Assembly: GCF_000429665.1 (NCBI RefSeq)
Contig: NZ_AUCH01000005.1
Coordinates: 186,001 to 250,000, forward strand
DNA from: Azovibrio restrictus DSM 23866
Lineage (GTDB): Bacteria; Pseudomonadota; Gammaproteobacteria; Burkholderiales; Rhodocyclaceae
Length of the DNA stretch: 64,000 nt
Reading direction: 5' to 3'
The notes below the pieces were generated by a model that worked only from the letters and a program-made list of their open reading frames with translations, did no database searches and was not told the origin of the DNA. Numbering within the stretch: position 1 is the first letter of the stretch; each line of letters begins with the position of its first letter. Made by a program: the position numbers and the translations under genes. Below, in pieces: positions 53,560 through 62,066 of this stretch.

Positions 53560-53811
53560 TCAGTTACCCGAGCAGGCTCCGGAAGGGCAGGCGCCTTCGC
53601 CCCCCTGGCAGGGCGGCGGGCTGGCGGGTTTGCTCTTGAAGTCCGTGGCATACCAGCCGCTGCCCTTGAGCTGGAAACCGGCGGCGGAGAGGAGTTTGCT
53701 GTAGGTTTCCTGGCCACATTCAGGGCAGGTGCTCAGGGTGGGATCACTGAGCTTTTGCAGATGTTCTTTCTGAAAACCGCAGGAGGTGCAGCGATATTCG
53801 TAGATGGGCAT
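53560..53811 (-). CDS. FmdB-type zinc-ribbon protein
   Basis: Protein of 83 aa starting MPIYEYRCTSCG, with zinc ribbon pairs CTSC and CPEC (residues 8-11 and 29-32), followed by a Gly/Pro/Cys-rich tail. FmdB-type putative regulatory proteins may act in transcription or formamidase/amidase regulation; the real role is unknown. Start ATG 53811 is clear. The upstream promoter has TATAAT and a palindrome (separate entry). Confidence 0.88.
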   Translation of the reverse strand: MPIYEYRCTSCGFQKEHLQKLSDPTLSTCPECGQETYSKLLSAAGFQLKGSGWYATDFKSKPASPPPCQGGEGACPSGACSGN

Positions 53812-53835
53812 GGTCAATCTCCAGAAGAGCCTCGC

Positions 53836-53858
53836 ATTATAACCGAGTGCCAGGCACT
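53836..53858 (-). promoter_or_regulatory. Promoter -10 and 13-base palindrome ahead of the fmdB-type gene
   Basis: On the minus strand a perfect TATAAT (53841-53836) lies 25 bases before the ATG. Just upstream is a perfect palindrome, AGTGCC-A-GGCACT (53846-53858). The -35 is weak (TTCAGG 18 bases away). The palindrome in the spacer could be an operator. Confidence 0.5.
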
Positions 53859-53918
53859 GCCTGAACACTCTGTTGCGCTGCGGTAGCTGGGGGCGGGCTC
53901 CGGAAAATCAAGCCCGAT

Positions 53919-54773
53919 TCAGATAGCCATGCCCAGGTAGAGGCGATTCAGGTCCTTGCCCCAGAACAGGGCGATGCCTCCGGCTGTAGCCAGATAGGGG
54001 CCAAAAGGAATGGGAATGTTGCGCCCATGCCTGGCCAGGACCATGAGGCTGATGCCCACCAGGGCGCCAACCAGGGAAGAAAGCAGGATGATGCTGGGCA
54101 GCAGGGTCCAGCCCATCCAGGCCCCCAGGGCCGCCAGCAGCTTGAAGTCCCCGTAACCCATGCCTTCCTTGCCGGTGGCGAGCTTGAACAGCCAATACAC
54201 TGACCAGAGGGACAGGTAGCCAGCCATGGCACCCACGACGGCTTCCGGTAGAGAAGCGAAATGCCCTTCCAGATTGAAGAGCAGCCCCAGCCAGAGCAGG
54301 GGCAGGGTGAGGCTGTCAGGCAGCAGCTGGGTGTCCATGTCGATCATGGCCAGTGCCAGCAAGGTCCATAGCAGCAAAGCGGCACCGACCGCCTGCCAAC
54401 CCGGGCCGAAATGCCAGGCAGCGTAACCGCTCAGCAGGGCGGCGCCGAGCTCGATCAGGGGATAGCGTAACGCTATCGGAGCGTGGCAGCCCCTGCATTT
54501 TCCCCGCAGAAACAGGTAACTCAGGACAGGAATGTTCTCCAGGGCCGTGATCTGATGACCGCAATGGGGACAGCGGGATCTGGGGGTGGATAGGTTGAAG
54601 GTCTCGCCCTCAGCTGCAGCTTCTCCGCGCAGTTCCGCACACTGGGCCAGCCAGTCCCGCTCCATCATTTTGGGGAGGCGGTGTATGACCACGTTGAGGA
54701 AGCTGCCGACCAGGAGACCCAGCGTGGCTAGCGTAACGCAGAATGGGACTGGCTCATGTAGCAGGGAGGTCAT
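53919..54773 (-). CDS. pilD: Prepilin leader peptidase/N-methyltransferase PilD
   Basis: Bifunctional inner-membrane aspartic peptidase that removes prepilin leaders and methylates the new N-terminus; 284 aa. GSFLNVVIHRLP and the zinc-type cysteine pairs (CPHC, CRGC) near the N-terminus, catalytic Asp in AMIDMDTQLLPD and GYGDFKLLAALGAW. The only prepilin peptidase seen, so probably serves the MSHA pilins too. Overlaps pilC by four bases. Confidence 0.95.
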   Translation of the reverse strand: MTSLLHEPVPFCVTLATLGLLVGSFLNVVIHRLPKMMERDWLAQCAELRGEAAAEGETFNLSTPRSRCPHCGHQITALENIPVLSYLFLRGKCRGCHAPIALRYPLIELGAALLSGYAAWHFGPGWQAVGAALLLWTLLALAMIDMDTQLLPDSLTLPLLWLGLLFNLEGHFASLPEAVVGAMAGYLSLWSVYWLFKLATGKEGMGYGDFKLLAALGAWMGWTLLPSIILLSSLVGALVGISLMVLARHGRNIPIPFGPYLATAGGIALFWGKDLNRLYLGMAI

Positions 54774-56002
54774 CCGATAACAGCCGCCATTTTGAAGATG
54801 GGCAGGTACATGGCAACCACCATGCCGCCGATCAGGGTGCCGAGAATGACCATGATGATGGGTTCCATCAAGCTGGACAGAGCGTCGACGGCATCGTCCA
54901 CCTCGGCCTCGAAGAAGTCGGCAATCTTGGAGAGCATGGAGTCCAGGGAGCCGGATTCCTCGCCAATGGCCACCATCTGCACCACCATGTTGGGGAACAG
55001 ATTGGTGTTCTGCATGGAAGTGGTGAGGTTGGTGCCGGTGCTGACCTCGTTCTGGATTTCCCGGGTGGCTACTTTATAGACGTAATTGCCCGAGGCGCCG
55101 CCCACGGATTCCAGGGACTCCACCAGGGGCACCCCGGCGGCAAACATGGTGGCCAGGGTCCTGGTCCAGCGGGCAATGACCGACTTACGGACCAGATCGC
55201 CAAAGACTGGAGTCTTCAGCAGCAGACGGTCCATGAACATCTGTACCTTTTCAGATCTCTTCCAGAAATAGAAAAAGGCAAAGACGCCGCCACCGACGCC
55301 GCCGAAGATCAGGTACCAGTAATCCACGAAGAAATCAGATATGGCCATGACGAACAGGGTGGGGGCTGGCAGGTCGGCACCAAAGCCCTTAAACACTTCC
55401 TTGAAGGCGGGAATGACGAAGATCATGATGACTGCGGTGATGATGAAGGCCACCACAATCACGGCTACGGGGTAGAACAGGGCTGACTTGATCTTGCTCT
55501 TGATGGCCAGAATCTTTTCTTTGTAGGTGGCCAGGCGATCCAGCAGGGAGTCGAGGATACCCGCTTGTTCCCCCGCAGCGACCAGATTGCAGAACAGGGC
55601 GTCGAAATAGAGGGGGAACTTGCGGAAGGCCGCAGAGAGGGAACTGCCGGTTTCCACGTCTGCCTTGATATCCAGGAGCAGCTTGCCCACGGCAGGGTTG
55701 GCATGGCCCCGGCCGACGATGTCGAAGGACTGCAGCAGGGGAACCCCGGATTTCATCATGGTGGCCAGCTGACGGGTGAATAGGGTGATGTCCTTGTCCG
55801 TTACCTTGCCGCCGCCCTTGAAGCGCTGCTTGTTTATCTTGGAAACCAGAATCCCTTGTCGACGCAGGGTGTTCTGCACCACGGTTTCCGTGGCGGCACG
55901 CATTTCCCCGCGCACGATCTTGCCGTCCTTGCTCTTGCCTTCCCACAGAAAGGTGTATTCCTTGACGCCTAGATTCGGCCTGGTTTTACCTGCTGTTGCC
56001 AT
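54770..56002 (-). CDS. pilC: Type IV pilus platform protein PilC
   Basis: Inner-membrane platform protein of 410 aa with two GspF domains (TRQLATMMKSGVPLLQSFDI and TLATMFAAGVPLVESLESVG). N-terminus KEYTFLWEGKSKDGKIVRG matches PilC. Between pilB and pilD as in the standard pilBCD operon. Confidence 0.95.
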   Translation of the reverse strand: MATAGKTRPNLGVKEYTFLWEGKSKDGKIVRGEMRAATETVVQNTLRRQGILVSKINKQRFKGGGKVTDKDITLFTRQLATMMKSGVPLLQSFDIVGRGHANPAVGKLLLDIKADVETGSSLSAAFRKFPLYFDALFCNLVAAGEQAGILDSLLDRLATYKEKILAIKSKIKSALFYPVAVIVVAFIITAVIMIFVIPAFKEVFKGFGADLPAPTLFVMAISDFFVDYWYLIFGGVGGGVFAFFYFWKRSEKVQMFMDRLLLKTPVFGDLVRKSVIARWTRTLATMFAAGVPLVESLESVGGASGNYVYKVATREIQNEVSTGTNLTTSMQNTNLFPNMVVQMVAIGEESGSLDSMLSKIADFFEAEVDDAVDALSSLMEPIIMVILGTLIGGMVVAMYLPIFKMAAVIG

Positions 56003-56020
56003 GGTAATCGCCCTTCCCTA

Positions 56021-57733
56021 TTAGATATTGGTGGTGCCGAGCACTTCATCGAGAGAAGTGACACCTTGTTTGACTTTGAGCAAACCCGATTCGCGCAGGG
56101 TTCTCACCCCTTCCCTGGCGGCCTGGGCGGCAATGTCCAGGGCGGTGCCGCTGGCCAGGATGAGGCGCTGAATCTCTTCTGAAATGGGCATGACCTGATA
56201 GATGCCGACCCGGCCCTTGTAGCCGCTCCCTTTGCAGCGGTCACAGCCGCCGGGGCCGTAGAGGGTCCAGGAGCCGTCCAGGTCTGCTTCCTTGAAACCG
56301 GCGTTCAGCAAGGCCTGCTTGGGAACATCCATGGGCTGCTTGCAGTTGCAGAGCTTTCGCGCTAGGCGCTGGGCCGTGATCAGCAGTACGCTGGAGGCGA
56401 TGTTGAAGGTGGGTATCCCCATGTTCATGAGCCGGGTCAGGGTTTGGGGGGCATCATTGGTGTGCAGGGTTGACAGCACCAGGTGGCCGGTCTGGGCGGC
56501 CTTGACCGCGATTTCCGCCGTTTCCAGGTCGCGGATTTCCCCCACCATGATGATGTCCGGATCCTGGCGCAGGAAGGACTTGAGGGCCGCCGCGAAGGTC
56601 AGGCCCGATTTGTCGTCCACGTTGACCTGGTTGATGCCGGCCAGATTGATTTCCGCCGGATCTTCCGCCGTGGAAATGTTGATGCCGGGTTCGTTGAGGA
56701 TGTTGAGGCAGGTGTACAGGGACACGGTTTTGCCCGAGCCCGTGGGGCCGGTAACCAGCACCATGCCGTAAGGGCGGCCGATGGCGTCAAGCAGGGCCGC
56801 TTTCTGGTCCTCTTCGTAGCCCAGGGCTTCGATGCCCAAGGTGGCGGAGGTGGGGTCCAGAATACGCATGACGATCTTCTCGCCATGCAGGGTGGGCAGG
56901 GTGCTGACCCGGAAGTCGATGGCCCGGGTCTTGGAGAGCACCAGCTTCATCCGTCCGTCCTGGGGCACCCGCTTTTCGGCGATGTTGAGCCGGGAGATCA
57001 CCTTGATGCGGGAGGCAAGCTTGTCCTTGATGGCGAGGGGTGGATTAGCCACTTCCCGCAGGTTGCCGTCTACCCGGAAACGGATACGGTAGTATTTTTC
57101 GTAGGGCTCGAAGTGGATGTCCGACGCCCCCTCGTTGATGGCATCCAGCAGGATCTTCTGCAGGAATTTGACAACCGGGGCGTCGTCCACATCCGTGGCG
57201 GTGCTTTCTTCGGCTGGGGCTTCTCCACCTTCTTCCAGAAAGTCCAGGTTGACATCCTCGCCCCCCAGATTTTTCATGGACTCTTCGGCAGATTCGGACA
57301 GCTTGGTCACCAGGGGCAGCAGCTTGGTGATCTCCACCACGATGGGATCAATGCTCAGGCCGCTCTGGAAACGGATTTCTTCCAGGCCGTGAAGGTTGGC
57401 CGGGTCTGCGGTGGCGACTGCCAGGCGGTTCCCCCGTTTGAACAAGGGAATGATGCGGTGGGTGCGGATCAGCTTGGGATCAACAGCGCCCTTGGGGACG
57501 TGAGCTTCTTCGAAGGCGGACAGGTCGAACAGGGGGGCGCCGAAGGTTTCCGAGGCAAACTGGGCCAGTTCGATGGCGGGAATCTTGTTGTTGTTGACCA
57601 GTTCTTCAGGAAACGAGGTCTTGTTGTTGAGAGACTGGGTCAGCAGTTGCTCCGCATCGTTTTCCTTCAACCGGCCTCCCTGAACCAGGGCGCGCGCCAA
57701 AGCACTCAGATTTGATGTGGAAGCAGCAACCAT
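56021..57733 (-). CDS. pilB: Type IV pilus assembly ATPase PilB
   Basis: Extension ATPase of 570 aa. N-terminal GspE-type domain has degenerate MshEN-like motifs (GGRLKENDAEQLL), so c-di-GMP binding is less likely than in MshE. Walker A GPTGSGKT, VGEIRDLETAEIAVKAAQTG and cysteine pairs CNC and CDRC are present. First gene of the pilBCD run; pilA is not here. Confidence 0.95.
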   Translation of the reverse strand: MVAASTSNLSALARALVQGGRLKENDAEQLLTQSLNNKTSFPEELVNNNKIPAIELAQFASETFGAPLFDLSAFEEAHVPKGAVDPKLIRTHRIIPLFKRGNRLAVATADPANLHGLEEIRFQSGLSIDPIVVEITKLLPLVTKLSESAEESMKNLGGEDVNLDFLEEGGEAPAEESTATDVDDAPVVKFLQKILLDAINEGASDIHFEPYEKYYRIRFRVDGNLREVANPPLAIKDKLASRIKVISRLNIAEKRVPQDGRMKLVLSKTRAIDFRVSTLPTLHGEKIVMRILDPTSATLGIEALGYEEDQKAALLDAIGRPYGMVLVTGPTGSGKTVSLYTCLNILNEPGINISTAEDPAEINLAGINQVNVDDKSGLTFAAALKSFLRQDPDIIMVGEIRDLETAEIAVKAAQTGHLVLSTLHTNDAPQTLTRLMNMGIPTFNIASSVLLITAQRLARKLCNCKQPMDVPKQALLNAGFKEADLDGSWTLYGPGGCDRCKGSGYKGRVGIYQVMPISEEIQRLILASGTALDIAAQAAREGVRTLRESGLLKVKQGVTSLDEVLGTTNI

Positions 57734-57845
57734 GACGAAGGAAATAAATGCGTATTAAATGAATGGGGATGATGCAACGAGCTCAAGGCTTTGTAAAGCT
57801 TGGGGGCTGGATGCATCCTGGAGGTGCTGATTTTTGGCAATGTTT

Positions 57846-59117
57846 TCAAGGGCCGGAGAGGCGCTGGATTCTTGCTGTTTTTACGCTCCTGTCCTGAGTC
57901 TGGATGATTTCCACGGCTATTCCATGCAACTTGAAGCTCACCCCGGCTTCGGGAATGTCTTCGAAATGCTCCAGAATCAGACCGTTCAGGGTCTTGGGGC
58001 CGTCCAGGGGAAAATGCAGATCAAGCTTCCGGTTCAGGTCCCGTAGCGGTGTACTTCCTTCGACCATGATGCAACCTTCGTCGTCCCAGGTCAGTTCATG
58101 GGGGGCGCCGGCCACGGAACTGCTGAATTCACCGACAATTTCCTCGATGATGTCTTCCAGGGTCAGCAGGCCAAGAATTTCTCCATACTCGTCCACGACA
58201 AACCCCAGGCGTTGCCGGTTCTCCTGGAAAAAACCCAGTTGCGCGAACAGGGGCGTTCCGGCAGGAATGTAGTAGGGGGGCAAAAGTTGTTGCCGCAGCT
58301 CTTTTTCAGAGAAATCCAGGTCGTGGAGATGGGGCGTGACCCGTCGGATGGGGAGCACACCCAGCAACTGATCCAGGGATTCCCGGCAGACGGGCAGCCG
58401 CAGGTGCTGGCTGGTGGCGATGCGGTTCTGCAGTTCTTCCCGGGGGGCATCCAGATCCAGGATTTCGATGGCGCCCCTGGGGGTCATGACATCCTCCACG
58501 GCAATCTTGCCCAGATCAAAGAGGTTGACCAGGATGGTGCTGTGGGTGGGCGGAATGAGCTCCCGGCTCTCCATCACCAGGGTGCGCAGCTCTTCCGGCG
58601 TCAGCTTGGGGGCCTCGGCTGTGGCATGTCGGGAGAGTCTCAGGAGACGCAGCAGGGCGCCGACGAACAGATTAACGAACCAGATGGCCGGGTAAAAAAT
58701 CCGGATCAGGGGGGTGAAGATGTAGCCCAGTACCTGGCTGATCCGGTCAGCATGGGTGGCTCCGATGATTTTCGGCGTGATTTCCGAGAACACCAGAATG
58801 GCAAAGGTAACCAGCAGGGTCGCCATGCCCAGTATCCACTTGTCGTTGCCGAACAATTCGATGGTGATCAGGCTGACCAGGGTGGCGGCGCCGGTGTTTA
58901 CCAGGTTGTTTCCCAGCAGGATCACCCCAAGCAGCCTGTCGGTCTGGGCCAGCAGGGCCAGGGCAAGTTTCGCACCCAGGTGTCCCTGCTGGGCCCGGTG
59001 GCGCAATTTGTAGCGGTTTGCGGCCATCATGGCGGTTTCGCTGAGCGAAAAGAAGGCCGACAGGGCCAGCAGGATGACCAGGATGGTGACCAGCACCGAA
59101 AGGGGAATCTGTTCCAA
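57846..59117 (-). CDS. CNNM/HlyC-CorC family membrane protein (Mg/Co transporter-like)
   Basis: Inner-membrane protein of 423 aa: N-terminal DUF21 domain with about four helices (residues 8-170), a CBS pair (about 195-320, DVMTPRGAIEILDLD; RLGFVVDEYGEILGLLTLED) and a C-terminal CorC_HlyC transport-associated domain. Homologous to YfjD (CorB); implicated in magnesium or cobalt handling, not proven. The 112 bases to pilB hold no clear gene. Confidence 0.92.
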   Translation of the reverse strand: MEQIPLSVLVTILVILLALSAFFSLSETAMMAANRYKLRHRAQQGHLGAKLALALLAQTDRLLGVILLGNNLVNTGAATLVSLITIELFGNDKWILGMATLLVTFAILVFSEITPKIIGATHADRISQVLGYIFTPLIRIFYPAIWFVNLFVGALLRLLRLSRHATAEAPKLTPEELRTLVMESRELIPPTHSTILVNLFDLGKIAVEDVMTPRGAIEILDLDAPREELQNRIATSQHLRLPVCRESLDQLLGVLPIRRVTPHLHDLDFSEKELRQQLLPPYYIPAGTPLFAQLGFFQENRQRLGFVVDEYGEILGLLTLEDIIEEIVGEFSSSVAGAPHELTWDDEGCIMVEGSTPLRDLNRKLDLHFPLDGPKTLNGLILEHFEDIPEAGVSFKLHGIAVEIIQTQDRSVKTARIQRLSGP

Positions 59118-59171
59118 GGGGAGGGATGGGAAGCCGGGACCCGGGTACTATGGGGAGGCCCCGGGGGGCTG

Positions 59172-60014
59172 TCAAGGACGGTGCAGCAGCACCTCGATCA
59201 CGAAGCGGCTGCCCACATAGGCCAGCAGCAGCACGGCAAAGCCGGCCAGGGTCCAGCGCAGGGCCATGCGGCCGCGCCAGCCGTAGATATGCCGCCCGCC
59301 CAGGAGGATGGCGAAGATGATCCAGGAGGCGATGGCGAAGAAGGTCTTGTGGTCAAAAGGCAGGGCCTTGCCGAACAGCAGGTCGGAATAGAAGAGGCCG
59401 CTGCCCAGGGCCAGGGTCAGGAGCACGAAGGCAATGGTCAGCATGCGGAACAGCAGGGATTCCATGGCCAGCAGGGGGGGCATGCTGGCCATGCGTCGGG
59501 AAAGCTGCCGCTGGTGCAGGCGCCGCTCGGCAAAGCCCATGAACACCGCGTGGGCGGCCGCCAGGGTGAACAGGCTGTAAGCCAGCATGGCGGAGAGGAA
59601 GTGCACCCGGAAACCCAGGGCCTGGGCGTGGGTGATCGTGTGGGTCTGGGAGAACAGCAGGGGCAACAGGCTTGCCAGGACGCCGGTCAGCAGGACCATG
59701 GGCTGCAGGCCATCCATGCGGACCCGGAAACTCTCCAGCCAGTAGATCAGGACCGCGAGCCAGACCATGAGGCTGAAGGCCAGGCTGAAAGAGAACTGCA
59801 TGCCGTCATCGTTGAAGAGGGCCAGTTTCAGGCCGACGGCATGGAGCAGCAAGGTGGTGCCGATGGCCAGCTTTTCCCAGGCCGGGGCGTCCAGGCCAGT
59901 GGGAGATGAGGGGAGGGATTCCGACCAGCGGGTGAGCCAGAAGTGGCGGCCGAGCACCAGATAGAGAAAGCCTGCCAGACCAAGAGGGATGAGCTGATTT
60001 ACAATAGTCGCCAT
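59172..60014 (-). CDS. ypjD: Cytochrome c assembly-like membrane protein YpjD (CcsA/CcmC family)
   Basis: Integral membrane protein of 280 aa with eight helices. Contains conserved His in QTHTITHAQALGFRVHFLSA and FDHKTFFAIASWIIF, as in CcsA/YpjD proteins. Often placed divergently from ffh in Proteobacteria, as here. Function not demonstrated. Confidence 0.9.
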   Translation of the reverse strand: MATIVNQLIPLGLAGFLYLVLGRHFWLTRWSESLPSSPTGLDAPAWEKLAIGTTLLLHAVGLKLALFNDDGMQFSFSLAFSLMVWLAVLIYWLESFRVRMDGLQPMVLLTGVLASLLPLLFSQTHTITHAQALGFRVHFLSAMLAYSLFTLAAAHAVFMGFAERRLHQRQLSRRMASMPPLLAMESLLFRMLTIAFVLLTLALGSGLFYSDLLFGKALPFDHKTFFAIASWIIFAILLGGRHIYGWRGRMALRWTLAGFAVLLLAYVGSRFVIEVLLHRP

Positions 60015-60043
60015 TCCAAAATTCTACTCGAAGCCCATTTGCC

Positions 60044-61402
60044 ATGCTTGACAACCTGACCCAGCGCCTTGCGAAAGTGATGAAGACCCTCCGTGGGGAG
60101 GCCCGTCTGACGGAGGAGAACATCGCCGATGCCTTGCGCGAAGTGCGCATGGCCCTGCTGGAGGCCGACGTGGCCCTGCCGGTGGTGAAGGAATTCATCG
60201 CGGCCGTGAAGGAAAAGGCCTTGGGCGAGGAAGTGATCGCTTCCCTGACTCCAGGTCAGGCCCTGGTGGGGGTGGTGCATGGGGAGCTGACCCGGCTCAT
60301 GGGGGCGGCTCATGAAGGCCTGAATCTGGCCACCCAGCCTCCCGCCGTCGTGCTGATGGCGGGGCTGCAAGGGGCGGGCAAGACCACCACGGTGGGCAAG
60401 CTGGGTAAATACCTGAAGGAAAACCTGAAAAAGAAGGTCCTGGTGGTTTCCTGTGACGTTTACCGTCCTGCGGCCATTCAGCAGTTGCAGACGGTGGCCG
60501 AGCAGGCCGGCGTCGAGTTCTTCCCTTCCACCACTGCAGAGAAGCCCGAGGCGATTGCCCTGGCAGCCGTGGATTGGGCCCGGCGGCACTATTGCGATGT
60601 GGTGCTGGTGGATACGGCCGGCCGGCTGGCCGTCGATGCGGCGATGATGGCCGAAATCAAGGCGCTGCATGGGGCTCTGAACCCCATCGAAACCCTGTTC
60701 GTGGTGGATGCCATGCTGGGTCAGGACGCGGTCAATACGGCCCGGGCCTTCAATGAGACCCTGCCCCTGACCGGGGTGGTGCTGACCAAGCTCGATGGTG
60801 ATGCCCGGGGCGGGGCCGCCCTATCCGTGCGCCATGTGACCGGCAAGCCCATCAAGTTTTCCGGGGTGGGGGAAAAGCTGAGCGGGCTCGAGGCCTTCCA
60901 TCCGGAGCGCATGGCTTCGCGTATCCTGGGCATGGGCGACGTGCTGTCGCTGATCGAGGAGGCCAAGAAGGGGCTGGACGAAGAAAAGGCCATGGCCTTT
61001 GCCAAGAAGCTGAAATCCGGCAAGGGTTTTGACCTGAACGATTTCAAGGAGCAGATCGGGCAGATGCGCAAGATGGGTGGCATGGCCGCCCTGATGGACA
61101 AGATGCCGGCTCAGATTGCCCAGGCTGCCGGTCAGTTGCCGGCGGGGACCGAGGACAAGATGATCCGTCGGGTGGAGGGCATCATCAACTCCATGACGCC
61201 GGCGGAGCGGGCCAAGCCTGAGTTGATCAAAGCCAGCCGCAAGCGGCGCATTGCCATGGGGGCGGGGGTGCAGGTGCAGGAAGTGAACCGCCTGCTGAAC
61301 CAGTTCGAGCAGACCCAGAAGATGATGAAGCAATTCACCAAGGGCGGCATCGGCAAGCTGATGCGTGGCATGAAGGGCATGCTGCCCGGCATGGGGCGCT
61401 GA
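60044..61402 (+). CDS. ffh: Signal recognition particle protein Ffh
   Basis: SRP54 GTPase of 452 aa. N domain, then G domain with P-loop GLQGAGKTTT (residues 107-116), DTAGRLAVD and TKLDGDARGGAAL, and the methionine-rich M domain ending GKLMRGMKGMLPGMGR that binds 4.5S RNA and signal peptides. Divergent from ypjD. Convergent with the transglycosylase, 31 bases apart. Confidence 0.97.
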   Translation: MLDNLTQRLAKVMKTLRGEARLTEENIADALREVRMALLEADVALPVVKEFIAAVKEKALGEEVIASLTPGQALVGVVHGELTRLMGAAHEGLNLATQPPAVVLMAGLQGAGKTTTVGKLGKYLKENLKKKVLVVSCDVYRPAAIQQLQTVAEQAGVEFFPSTTAEKPEAIALAAVDWARRHYCDVVLVDTAGRLAVDAAMMAEIKALHGALNPIETLFVVDAMLGQDAVNTARAFNETLPLTGVVLTKLDGDARGGAALSVRHVTGKPIKFSGVGEKLSGLEAFHPERMASRILGMGDVLSLIEEAKKGLDEEKAMAFAKKLKSGKGFDLNDFKEQIGQMRKMGGMAALMDKMPAQIAQAAGQLPAGTEDKMIRRVEGIINSMTPAERAKPELIKASRKRRIAMGAGVQVQEVNRLLNQFEQTQKMMKQFTKGGIGKLMRGMKGMLPGMGR

Positions 61403-61412
61403 GCCAGGTAGC

Positions 61413-61434
61413 AGCGGCTCAGCGGGAAGCCGCT
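61413..61434. terminator. Hairpin between ffh and the transglycosylase gene
   Basis: AGCGGCT (61413-61419) pairs with AGCCGCT (61428-61434) around an 8-base loop. No T-run; possible shared terminator of convergent genes. Confidence 0.4.
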
Positions 61435-62066
61435 CAGGGTTTGGGCGACGCCGGTTGGCCCATGGCCAGCTGGCGCTCGTAGCGCCACTGGTTCCAGGCG
61501 CCCCGGACCAGGTTGGGGTATTCAGCCTTGCCCAGGCTGCCGTTGTAACGGCCCAGGGCACGGAACAGGTCGCCCTTTTCGATATCCAGGTAGTGGCGCA
61601 GGATGGTGCAGCCGTAGCGCAGATTGGTGCGCATGTGGAACAGGTTGTCCGTGGGTTGGCCGATGACCTTGATCCAGAAGGGCATGACCTGCATGTAACC
61701 CCGGGCGCCAGCCGACGACACCGCGTACTTGCGGAAGCCCGACTCCACCTGGATCAGTCCCAGAACCAGCTGCGGGTCCAGGCCGGCCCGGGTGGCCTCG
61801 TAGTGGATGGCGCGCAGCAGTTCGAGTCGATACTCCTGGTTGGGGATGCGCTTTTCCAGGCGCGGGGCCATGGCAGATAGCCAGTCCACAGCCTCCGAAT
61901 AATCCTTGAAGGAACTGGTTGGCGGTTTCTTGTCGGCGATGGCGCCGGACAGGGCCGCCTGGACGCTCGCCGACAGGGGCTCGTACTGCTGGGCCCCCGC
62001 CCAGACCTGGGCTGGCAGGCCCAGGGCCAGGAGTACAAAGGGCAGCAGGGCCGTCAGGCGGCGCAC
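61434..62066 (-). CDS. Lytic transglycosylase (SLT domain)
   Basis: Periplasmic peptidoglycan lyase of 210 aa. Signal peptide MRRLTALLPFVLLALGLPAQ; SLT domain with catalytic Glu in LIQVESGFRKYAVSSAGARG and YMQVMPFW and GRYNGSLG segments. Overlaps the 3' end of proS by 13 bases. Confidence 0.92.
   Translation of the reverse strand: MRRLTALLPFVLLALGLPAQVWAGAQQYEPLSASVQAALSGAIADKKPPTSSFKDYSEAVDWLSAMAPRLEKRIPNQEYRLELLRAIHYEATRAGLDPQLVLGLIQVESGFRKYAVSSAGARGYMQVMPFWIKVIGQPTDNLFHMRTNLRYGCTILRHYLDIEKGDLFRALGRYNGSLGKAEYPNLVRGAWNQWRYERQLAMGQPASPKP

Noticed and set aside
58098..59909. 603-aa plus-strand frame opposite the CorC-like and ypjD genes
   Set aside because: Gln/Gly/His-rich shadow spanning two real genes on the other strand.
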